From positions 36,029,741 to 36,093,740 of the forward strand of contig CM041465.1 in NCBI GenBank assembly GCA_023213395.1: a stretch of DNA of 64,000 nucleotides, in the 5' to 3' direction. The notes under the pieces are model-generated. The model was not told where the DNA came from, made no database searches, and worked only from the letters and a program-made list of their open reading frames with translations. A program made the position numbers and the translations under genes. Positions 46,679 to 56,699 of the stretch are shown here, piece after piece; positions within the stretch are counted from its first letter, which is position 1; each line of letters begins with the position of its first letter. This stretch comes from Cycas panzhihuaensis (taxonomy: Eukaryota > Cycadophyta).

Positions 46679-47171
46679 GTGAGTGGATCTCACACAACCT
46701 TCCCCATTTCAAAGTTCAAAGTTCATTACCTTTAGTTAATTTTAATGCATTTTTATACCCCTTATGGGCAATTGGATGCCTCTTGGAGGCTGAATCAGAC
46801 CTGAAAAGAGGCAGGGACCTAGGCATTAGGGAGCCCTGGTCTCAGTGGGCCCCACGTGGTTCCACCACAAAAAAATTTAAGATTTTCAGGCCAGAAACCT
46901 CCTTTTTTAGGGGAGTTGCCATTCGTATCGCAGCCAAGATCGCAGCACCGCGATCTTGGCCGCGGGATTGCTACAGGAAAGCAATCGCCATGGGACCCGC
47001 TTCAAATTTAGCGGTGCCGCTAAATTTGGGGTGGTACGCAGGCAAAAAACCAGAAAAAAATAAAAGAGGGGCCAAACAGCCCCTAAAACTTAGGCAAGAA
47101 AGTCAGAAAGGAAGCTAGGAGTATAGGTGATTGCTAGGAGGCTGACCTTGGCTGATTTTTGATGATTACAG
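46679..47171 (+). other. Intron 1 of the antisense gene
   Basis: GTGAGT donor and GATGATTACAG acceptor, 493 nt. Joining keeps frame (phase 0). It contains three adjacent hairpins at 46933-47028. Confidence 0.65.
46933..47028. repeat. Cluster of three perfect hairpins in intron 1
   Basis: (1) 46933-46943 pairs with 46950-46960, 11 bp, 6-base loop. (2) 46966-46972 pairs with 46980-46986, 7 bp, 7-base loop. (3) 47003-47014 pairs with 47017-47028, 12 bp, 2-base loop. All arms are perfect, and the three stems are unrelated in sequence. Confidence 0.9.
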
Positions 47172-48357
47172 GTAGTTACCGCAGTGGACAACCGCGAGAA
47201 CGTAGACATGCTGATACTGAGCTACATGGAGATGGTATCCCAAGAGGACAAGGTGACTTTGCGGAGGTGTGGCCTATACAAGGCCCTCAAGACACCTCAG
47301 TTCGCGTCAGACCAGAGGCTTCTGGTTGACATCGTGTCGCACTGGGACAGGAGGAGGCACGTATTTCACCTGCTTCAGATAGGTGATGTCACTATTACCC
47401 CAGAGGATATCAGGCAGATTTTTGGGGTTCTAGCGATAGGGAGGCCAGTGAGGCTAGGAGCACTGCCTAGTACTGAGGCAACACACAAGGAGGCGGCCCA
47501 GTTCTTCACAGGGACCGACAGGTGGGAGTAAAGGGGAGCTACCCTCTAGACTATGTTCATGTCACAGATTCCTCGAGTAAGGAAGCTGATCGTACTATGC
47601 ATTTTATTCCAGATTTCCCAAAAATAAAACTATAGGGAGATCCCTGGAGGTTGGGTGGATGCAGTGCACCGGTGCGAGGCTGGCGAGAGGATGGATTAGG
47701 CTACTCTAGTTGCGGTGAACCTCGTCGCCCAGCTAGACACCATCCAGAGATCTAACAGGGGAGGATTATTTTATAGCACGCTGTTGCAGTGCTGGTTCTT
47801 TGACCATTTTGTGACAGTGGCACCAGCACGGGGGCCATACCCCATAGCAGAGTGGGCCCCGATGGTCCACAGATGGCAGACGCGGCTCCGAGGGACAGAG
47901 GACCAGGACCATGTCTGTCAGTCAGTCGATGCGATGTCACTCAACCTCCTCACTTTGACAAACTATACAGCAGAGCCATACAGAGCAGTGAGGTGGGAGA
48001 ATGACGATGGAGCGGGCAGAGCAGGAGCACCCATCAACGACGACGATGACAACGGCGATGACAGTGATGATGGGGGAGATGGGGCTGGCCCATCACGACC
48101 TGTAGGAGAGGCAGGACCATCCGGGACTGCCGAAGGAGGGGCAGGCCCATCAAGAGCCTCTGAGGCAAGCAGGGTGCCAGAGACCAGGGGTCGCAGACTA
48201 TGGATAGTGAGGAGATCCGGAGAGGCGAGGGTCGAGCCAGTCCCTGCTAGGAGCAAGGCTAAGGTAGAAGAGGTACCTAAGGATGAGGTACTTGTAGCTA
48301 GCGGAGGGCTAAGAGATGAGAATGTCACCCGAGTAGAGGAGCCGGCAGCCATGGCAG

Positions 48358-48469
48358 GTGAGACCTAACCATTTCCTTAGTCGTTTGAAATCTATATAGA
48401 TACTTGATTTCATTTCATTATGGTATGTAGTGAGGATATACACTGACATACGGCATGTTACATTGATAG
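48358..48469 (+). other. Intron 2 of the antisense gene
   Basis: Donor GGCAG/GTGAGACC and acceptor TTGATAG, 112 nt, phase 1. Gypsy-1 has a 110-nt intron at the same codon position with the same donor. Confidence 0.75.
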
Positions 48470-49213
48470 GTGTAGTAGAGGTATGGAGACTAGTGGAGGC
48501 CATGGTGAGGGAGATGTTCCCTCAGGTCTACGCAGAGGGGCAACCGCCCTTCCAGTTGGAGGATGCGCCTAGGTCAGCAGGAGCCCACATGCAGGCGTTC
48601 GCCCCATTAGCGAGGGTGAGAGACATCTAGGCTACAGAGTCCTAGGAACATATGACATTCTAGGGGTAGCTGCAGCGAGAGCTTGACGCAGCTAGGGGTA
48701 AGCGGGACGAGCTGCGCAGGCGAGTCCAGGCCTTAGAGGCTCAGGGTGGACCAGGAGGAGATATCGAGAGCAGGGTCCAGATAACGGTCCTCGAGGAACA
48801 CCTCAGAGCGATGGAGGAGAGATCCCAGAGCATGGAGGAGGGACTCTAGGGAGAGAGCGATCGTATCCGAGCCGTCTGATCGGTGATGGTGCGAGATGGC
48901 CTCAAGGTCGAGCAGGAGCCGGACCTACACACACACAGTGGCTACGACCCCGAGACGACCTCGGGACGAGGGGAGTAAGGCAGGCAACTCGCGGAGGCCC
49001 AGGAGGAGCCTCAGAGGGATGTGGTCCCCAGGAGAGGGATCATACAGACCAGGGGATGGCACCCCAGGATCAGGATAGCAGTAGCAGATGAGATGCATAT
49101 ATGGTTTTGACGGGAAAGCATAGGCCTCCAGGGGGTTATATATAGGCTCACATGATTGTACCCCCCGTGCAAGGATCCTGGCTTCCTACATGCACGATGT
49201 ACCATGACATTTT

Positions 49214-49769
<556 letters not shown>

Positions 49770-49826
49770 CCATCTTAAATTGCCATTCTACCCATGGTTG
49801 GGAGAAATGGGAACAATTTAAAATGG
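49770..49826. other. Stem-loop after gypsy-2 pol
   Basis: Bases 49770-49782 (CCATCTTAAATTG) pair with 49814-49826 (CAATTTAAAATGG) with one mismatch. It sits between the ends of the convergent pol and antisense genes. A shorter stem exists at the same place in gypsy-1. Confidence 0.65.
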
Positions 49827-49871
49827 TAGTTTAGGCTCGTTTCGGAGCATGGCGGAGAGAGAGCAGAAGGA

Positions 49872-51010
49872 TCATATGTAAAACTTCTTAAGGAAATTCC
49901 CGTTGACTGCTTTCTCAAATTCTAAGCCTTCCAAGGTGGCGATCCTGTGTGCACCGTTATCGAGGCTTTTGAGAACAACAAAGGGGCCTACCCATTTAGG
50001 CCCGAATTTGGCCAAGCGATCGTAAAGGTACTCTAATTTGAGGATGTGGTCCTCGAGGCACAAAGGACATGTACGAAGGTGTTTGTCATGTGTCCTTTGC
50101 AAGTAGGCTTTCGAAGCGAGGTTAGCTTGATAAGCCATTAAGCGCCTCTCATCCAGGGCTTCGAGGTCTAGGAGGTAAGCCTGGCAAATAGACTCCTCGT
50201 AAATGAGGCCTCAAAGGGAAACCCATAGAGAGGGGATCTCCACTTCTAGTGGGAGCACTGCCTCAGTTCTGTAGACTAACGAGAATGGGGTCATTCCAGT
50301 AGCCGTGCAGATGGAAGTACGATAAGCCCACAGGGCGAAAGGGAGTTGGATGTGCCAATCCCTTTAAGATTGGGCAACGATTTTCTTTAGAATGCTGATG
50401 AGCATTTTATTGAAAGATTCAACTTGCCTGTTTGCCTGGGGGTAATAAGGGGCCGACGTCTTATGCGAGATTTTGAATTTCTCGCACAGCTCATCCATCT
50501 CCTCATTACAGAAGGAAGTTCCATTATCTGTAATTAGGACGTCTGGAATCCCAAAACGATAAATAATATGTTGGTAGAGGAAGGTGGCTATCGTCTTGCT
50601 AGGGGTAGTGGACAAGGGAATTGCCTCTGCCCATTTAGTGAAGTATTCGGTTGCGGTTAAGACATATTTATGTTGTGTGAAAGATGGCGGCGATATAGCC
50701 CCAATGAGGTCTAAGCCCCATTGAGAAAAGGGCCACGGAGACACGATAGGGTGTAACACCTTAGACGGTATGTGAGAGACATTGGCATGTTCCTCGCATC
50801 ATCGACATCTAAGGGCATAGGCGTGGGCATCCTTGAACAAGGATGGCCAGTAATAACCCATGTGGAGGATCCTTTAGGCCATGGATTGGCCCCCAAAGTG
50901 GCCCCCACAAGTGCCATGATGGCATTCATGGAGTATTTGGTCCGCTTCGTCAGGAGTGACGTAGCGAAGTAGGATCCTATCAAAGGATCTCTTGTACAAC
51001 ACTTCATCCA
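49872..51010 (-). pseudogene. Gypsy-2 integrase
   Basis: Inserts element cDNA into the genome. The zinc-binding HHCC domain lies at about 50960-50790 (H-E-C-H-H-G-T-C-G-G-H-F, then I-L-H-M-G-Y-Y-W-P). The catalytic core at 50759-50364 has G-L-D-L-I-G, I-T-D-N-G-T-S-F and Q-V-E-S-F-N-K, giving the D,D,E triad. The C-terminal module at 50138-49872 has W-V-G-P-F-V-V, L-E-G-L-E-F and ends K-K-F-Y-I. There is no chromodomain. It is in the same frame as the upstream RT. In-frame stops occur near 50364 and in the zinc domain. Confidence 0.85.
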
Positions 51011-51095
51011 TGAGAAAGTGTTGCATAGCGGTGGTGCAGATGCACGACCTAACCTTGTTACTGGCTTTAGGGCGATACTCTTGCTGAGTCAGATA

Positions 51096-52553
51096 TCACA
51101 TAATGTTGCCATACCACTCGCTATCAGCGAGTGGGTGAAGAGAAGCATCTTGGACAGTCATAATAGACTCGTCCGGGAAAGAGTAATCAACAAGAACGCC
51201 GCTCGCGTTGGGAATGGCAACATCGGCTAATTGCTCTGCTACTATCATTCCCTTCTTCAACTTCCTGTTAGTGACCTGCAAGTCAAACTCTTGAAGGAGG
51301 ACGGCCCAACGGCCTGCTCTACCCGTCAAGTCCGAATGAGTAAGTAAGTAATGCAAGGGATCAAACTGCATAATCACCTTGGTTGTGTTGTCGAGCAAGT
51401 AATACCTAAACTTCTTAATCATATAGACCAAGGAGAGGCATTCCTTTTCAGTGGGAGGATAGTTTAATTCAGCGGTAACGAGAGTGCGACTGATGAAATA
51501 AATAGCCCTCTCGGTTCCTGAATCATCCTCCTGTGCGAGCATTACGCCCAGGGATTCATCGGTTGTCGAGGTGTACAGAATGAAGGGCCTATCAAAGCAA
51601 GGAGGTGCTAGTGTAGGGGCAGAAACGAGAGCTTCCTTGAGCCCTACAAAGGCCTTTTGGGTCTTGTTTGACCAAACAAAAGGGGCTCCTTTCTTCAATA
51701 GGTTCGTAAGAGGCTTGGCATTTATGGTGAAATTTGCCAAGAAATGCCTCAGAAAACCAAGCCTACCTAGGAACGACTTAATTTGTCGTTGGGTCCTGGG
51801 CGGTGGCACGTCAAGGATTGCCTTGAATTTTTCCAGATCAATTTGGATTCCTTGTTGGGACACGAGGAAACCCAAGAGTTTGCCTGAAGTGATGGCAAAC
51901 ACGCATTTCAATGGGTTTAGACTAACGTGATACTTGTGGCATCTTGTGAAGATGGCACGTAAATCGGATGGATGATGGGCTCTCGTATGCGAAAGGCCCA
52001 TCATATCATCCATGAAGACCTCCAATGTATTATTGATGAGGTCGTGAAAGATAAAATGCATGGCTCTTTGATAAGTAGCCCCTACATTCTTAAGACCAAA
52101 GGGCATTGCCTTGTAGGCAAAGGTACCCCACGGTGTGATGAAGGCCATCTTATGGTGGTCTTTAGGAGAAATCTAAATTTGGTTATAGCCGGAGAAGCCA
52201 TCCATTAAGGACATAACTTCAAATCTAACTGTACGATCAATTATTTGATCAATGAAGGGAAGAGGAAAGTTATCCTTAGGATAAGCGTTGTTTATATTGC
52301 GAAAATCGATACAAATGCAAATGGTCCCGTTCTTTTTGGTAACGGGAATGATATTCGATACCCACTTAGGGTAATTGATGGAAGAAATGAGTCTCGCGTC
52401 CAGAAGCTTCTCAACCTCCATCTTAACAGCGGTTGAAAGCTTTGGGTGAAGGGGACGCTGCTTCTGACACACAGGGCAAGCATCAGGAACAGTCGTAAGG
52501 TTATGCGTGACGATGGAGGGGTCAATACCCTTCATATCCGAGTAGTCCCACAT
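51096..52553 (-). pseudogene. Gypsy-2 reverse transcriptase and RNase H
   Basis: RT spans 52470-51700: M-E-V-E-K-L-L-D-A-R-L-I, W-V-S-N-I-I-P-V-T-K-K-N-G, D-F-R-N-I-N-N-A-Y-P-K-D, M-D-G-F-S-G-Y-N-Q-I, M-P-F-G-L-K-N-V-G-A-T-Y-Q-R and the catalytic E-V-F-M-D-D. RNase H (about 51600-51240) has Y-T-S-T-T-D-E-S, A-I-Y-F-I-S-R-T-L and Y-P-P-T-E-K-E-C-L. The only interruption inside RT is a TAG at 52173-52175, right after G-Y-N-Q-I; another stop lies at 51096. RT, RNase H and integrase share one frame. Confidence 0.9.
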
Positions 52554-53537
52554 GAATACATCACAGAATTCCTAGAATAGGAGGGAGTATTCCCTCACTT
52601 CATCAAGAGTACATTCTGCTCCTACCTTAATGATCTTATTCGGGGCAAGGACTATGTCCTGAGTTGTCCCCATGCATATAGCATTCCCCTCCTCGAAATG
52701 GAGGGGGGCAAGATCGACAGGAGGAGAGGAAACGGAAGAAGGGGTTGGGTCAGCAAGCGCGGACCCAATCGCTAGGATGTTCTGGTGGCCAAGCTTGTGG
52801 TGACTAGGAGGCAAACTGAGCATGGAGCCTGCTAAGTGTTCTAGTAAAGCCTCGTCATCTTCGAAGTAGTCCACCCCATGGATGACCTGACTCTGAATGG
52901 ATGAGGCGTGGGATATTGTGGGAGTGATAGGACCGGTATGGCCTGAAAGCTACCCATTATCCCGAAGGGACTCTAAAGGAAAGTCAAGGAGAGGTCCCTC
53001 ATAAAAAGCAAGAGGGAAACTCTCAACATCATCACCTACGGGAGGTGATAGGATAGAAGAGCTAGGAACATGATGATCGACATGCGCAATGTCATGTGAC
53101 ATGTGAAAATGACCAGGCTCTATAATAAAAGGGGTCCTAGGAGGAAACCTAGGACTAAGAGGATGCCCCACACTAGTGCAGAGAAACGAAACTGGGTGAG
53201 GACGATCCTTATCCTCACTATAGGACCTGTCATCGTCGAACATGGTAAGGTACCCATAGCTTTCGACACCAATTGGGGCGAAACGCATCAAATCAGGAGA
53301 AGAAGATATGGGATCTTCTTCGCGGTAAGAGGAATCAGGGATTCCAATGGAGCAAGCTGAGACATGATCGGAAGGGCATTTGTTTCCCTTCGTATGGCCA
53401 TGGTTTGCCTAAGTAGAAGGCCTAGCTTATTCAGCAAGTGATTGCTCGTGGGAGATGACTTTCATTTGCCCGTTATGGACAAATTGAAGTTACCCCCAAC
53501 GGGTGGAACACACAGCTCCCATTTGGTCAAGCCATGG
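52554..53537 (-). pseudogene. Gypsy-2 protease-RT linker
   Basis: Same frame as protease and RT. It is shared with gypsy-1: D-Y-F-E-D-D-E-A-L-L-E-H-L-A-G, L-G-H-Q-N-I-L-A-I-G-S, F-E-E-G-N-A-I-C-M-G and R-F-A-P-I-G-V. No known catalytic motif. Stops near 52950 and 52572. In Ogre-like elements an intron has been reported near this junction; I could not settle whether one exists here. Confidence 0.7.
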
Positions 53538-53948
53538 TTAACCTATAAGCAAGTTGTAGTCAACGTCAATATCGAGGACAACGATGTCAGTCACGACAGT
53601 CTTATCCTCGAGAGTAAGAGGTGTCGAGATAGATCCTAAGGGAGTCTTCTTATTACCGTCATAACCCTGACACCGCCATGGAGCAGGTTCCAAGGCAGAG
53701 ATGCCAAGCTCTTGCATAACGCGCAAGGGCATGGCATTGATGGAAGAATCGTTATCCACGACGGTTCTTTGCAACGTGCAATTAGGAGTATCTATGGTAA
53801 TGGTGAAAGGGAAGTTCCATTGGCGTTCCCTTCCACTAGATGTAGGAAGATCTTTGGGATCGAAAGAGATGACAGGTTCGCAACTTTGGGTTGTGCCCAA
53901 GGCGTGAACAGACGCGTCATTTGATCCTAGGGCTTCCAAGAGGAGCAT
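53538..53948 (-). pseudogene. Gypsy-2 aspartic protease
   Basis: W-N-F-P-F-T-I-T-I-D, active-site segment V-V-D-N-D-S-S-I-N-A-M-P, and flap/terminal part D-I-D-V-D-Y-N-L-L-I-G. The position after D-N is Gly in an active retropepsin (D-x-G); it is Asp here and Arg in gypsy-1. It processes the gag-pol polyprotein. A stop follows at 53538. Confidence 0.8.
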
Positions 53949-54241
53949 TCACTGCTCGGGGTAACTTCTCAAGACGTCCATGATGGACATCCCGGTAGCC
54001 ATGGTGAGAAGCTCTTCGACTACGGAGAAGGGCTTACCCCTCCCTGTGGGTTGGGTAAGGGCTCTCCTAAAGTCAAATCTATCGGGGCAAACGAGAATGC
54101 TCTTGGGAAGTGCGAGAATCTCTGGAGGAACGGCTTCCGGAGGAGGATTGAGTTATGAGATAGACGCAGAGGTGCCTGTTGCCTCCTTTGCGACTTGAGA
54201 CCAGGTCAAAGCGTAAAGGGGAGTGGTATTAAGCATTTGGA

Positions 54242-56526
54242 TCACCTTCTTTCCCTTGTTATAGGACCGCGAAGGTGATGGAGCACGACAGTCAAGGGAG
54301 CACGAAGGGGAAGATGGTCTTCGCACACCCTTCCCTCTACCATGCGAAGGGCGAGAATTAGGGGATCTTTCCCAATTCTGATTGTTCCTTTACTGAACAT
54401 CACAACCACGTTCCCCATGTTTGGGGAATGGGTCTCTATGAACAGGTTGATCGAGGTTAGGCCTCGATGCCCACCTAGGGGACGAATCGCGTGACGGGGC
54501 ATCATGTGGGTGTTGCGCCCGATAACATGAATCATCGTGGAAACACTCCCCGTGGATGGAACACCACCTCTTCTCAAGGGAAGGATCGATCCTCCTTGCT
54601 TGAGAAGGTTGGATGTTACCCCCTTTGGGGGGCACCGCACGTGAAGCTTGCTGGACTAGTTTATGGGAGGTTAGTGATGAAGGAGGCTAGAGTTTAAGCT
54701 CCTTCATCGTGCGCTCGAACGAGCGAATAGCAGAGGTAAGAGGGTCTAAGGTCCTCTAATTCGAATGAGGGGTAGACCTAGTAGGCTGCGAAGGTTTGGT
54801 TTCCTTCACTGGGGGAGGTGCCTCACGATGTTGTGAGGGCTTAGGAGGTTTCTTGAGTCCAGCTTGGATCTCAATGGCCTCCAACACCAAGCACCTCATA
54901 ATCACGGAGTTGCATGTGGTTGCCCTCATCTTAAGGACTTCCACATGCACTTCAGGGTGAAGTACGTTGACGAAGAGATCTCGCTTCAACTCTTTAGGCA
55001 ACGTGGCCTTAGTAGAGTGAAGGAGATCATGAAAGCATCGCACAAAGTCACGATTCATTTCATCATGACCTTGTTTAAGCAACAGGAGCACTTTCATTCT
55101 GCTTTCGAATGGACGGGCTATATCAAAATAGTTGACGAACTCATCCACCAATTGCTGGAACAAAGAAATCGAATGGGCAGGGAGACGATAAAACCACTTG
55201 TAAGGATTGTAAAAGTAGCTTTATCAGAATATGGTCATAAGCCCAATAATCGATGCACGCCATAGAGAAACTACATACGTGCTCGGTTGGGTCTTGCGAT
55301 GAAGTTCTGTTAAATTTGGGAACTTCAGGAGGGTGAGGCAGCAGGTTGGTCTTTAGTGCCTCAACGGATAACGGCGTTGGCCTATAGTCCATGAAAGGAC
55401 GTGTCCTTACATGGGCCAACGGGTCAACGACTCATAAAAGAACAGGAATAGATGGGGGTGGTAAGCCCATCCCTCCTTAGGGAAATGCCCCTTGTTGGAA
55501 AGGGGGTTGTGGGCAAACGCTTTAGAAGGGAGGTATGTTCCCTTGCGAAGACGAGGTAACATGAGTTGCGCTAGATGGCGGAAATGAGGGGTGAGGGGCC
55601 GGGTTTTGCCCATATGGGCCACCCGTAGGTGGCACAACTCCATATGGGTGCAACGGGTCCACCCCATAAGTAGGGAGATGGTTTCCCCTACCCTGCCCCC
55701 AAGGTTGAGACGTGTAACCTGAGGGCACATAAAGGGAAGGACCACCAGCAAGGTTTTGAATGTATGTAGGAGTGGGTCCTACATAGTTGATGGCAGCAGC
55801 ACTAGTAGGGCCTCGAGGCCTACTAGGAAACGCATGCGCTACGTTCGAAGGCAGCGCATTCATTTGACTTGGAAATGGTATGCTAACCCTGAGTTGGGGA
55901 AAGGACATGCCACGAATGGGTCCTGAAGAAGTAGGACCACGGCTAGAGATAGGTAGCGCAATGCTTACCCTAGGGACTGGTGTAGACACGGCATAGGACG
56001 AATGTGCGCGGGCAAAAGCATCATTCATTGTATGAGGCGCAGGTATGGATGAAGAAGATGCTACATTGCGCAACATTTCTTCAAACCACCTAGGATGCGG
56101 TTGACGGCGAGTTGTTCGGAAGTACTTGTTAAGCGCTTCGACTACATTAGCGGGAGGGGTATCCTCGTAGCCATATGAAGTCGACGGGATCTCGAAAGCC
56201 AGGGATCCCTCAGGACACTCCTCATAAGGCTCACTAATAGGATGGTGAGTCTCATAAGGAGACGAATCTTCTACTACATGAGCAGAAGGACGAAAGTTAC
56301 CGAGGTAAAACTGGTCATCTGGATAATAGATGGAATCATCATCCCCATGGGTGGATTCTGGAATAGATGTGGGGAACTCTTGAGTTCCCGAAGCCATGGT
56401 ATGGTAAGCCCAATTGGACGAGTAACCTTCCATTACTGAATCAGGGTTCAACGACAGAAGGGAATGAGGCGATTGGTCTCCTAACAATGGTGGCATGCCT
56501 TGTAAGTGACATGAGAAACGTCGCAT
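54242..56526 (-). pseudogene. Gypsy-2 gag
   Basis: Forms the virus-like particle. The ATG at 56526 opens a 334-codon Ser/Pro-rich N-terminal region to 55522. The same frame resumes (55419-55141) with M-A-C-I-D-Y-W-A-Y. The gag core continues in a shifted frame at 55163-54756: F-Q-Q-L-V-D-E-F-V-N-Y-F-D, L-K-Q-G-H-D-E-M-N-R-D-F-V and L-E-A-I-E. A zinc-knuckle variant W-C-S-I-H-G-E-C-F-H-D-D-S-C (CX2HX4HX3C) lies near 54530-54575. From 55163 the frame is the same as protease through integrase, so gag and pol form one long reading frame interrupted by one frameshift near 55160-55210 and scattered stops. Confidence 0.82.
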
Positions 56527-56679
56527 GCAATGCCTTTGCGAGCGTTGTTAGAAGAAAACAAAAAGAGGGAAATGAAGCAAGCACGTTGGGGGTTGCCCAA
56601 CCGAAACATTGAATAAGAGACTACCTAGAGGCAAGAACACCAACGAAAAGGGGAAGCGAAACTAGCTCCCTTACTGGCA

Positions 56680-56698
56680 GTCCCTAGTATGGTCGCCA
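56680..56698 (-). other. Gypsy-2 primer-binding site
   Basis: The minus strand reads TGGCGACCATACTAGGGAC, one base inside the 5' LTR. Same class as in gypsy-1. Confidence 0.75.
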
Positions 56699-56699
56699 A

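Larger units (their letters stand above)
46655..49090 (+). pseudogene. Antisense plant-mobile-domain-like gene of gypsy-2
   Basis: This spliced gene runs opposite to the element. Exon 1 (46655-46678) encodes M-A-M-V-R-P-D-P. Exon 2 (47172-48357) holds a plant-mobile-domain-like core: L-V-D-I-V-S-H-W-D-R-R-R-H-V-F, G-D-V-T-I-T-P-E-D-I-R-Q-I-F-G, I-G-R-P-V, then L-L-Q-C-W-F-F-D-H-F near residues 200-210. An acidic Asp/Gly-rich linker follows near 48035-48080. Exon 3 (48470 to about 49090) has L-V-E-A-M-V-R-E-M-F-P-Q-V-Y and a charged coiled coil (about 48665-48850). Phases match at both introns. In-frame stops at 47529, 47553, 47634, 47697 and 48628 and several later ones, many CAG to TAG or CGA to TGA in type, mark it as decayed. 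The mobile-domain assignment is by motif memory only. Confidence 0.7.

Noticed and set aside
51571-51930. A 119-codon plus-strand frame opposite gypsy-2 RT
   Set aside because: It is antisense to conserved RT sequence with no own domain, unlike the true antisense gene at 46655-49090.
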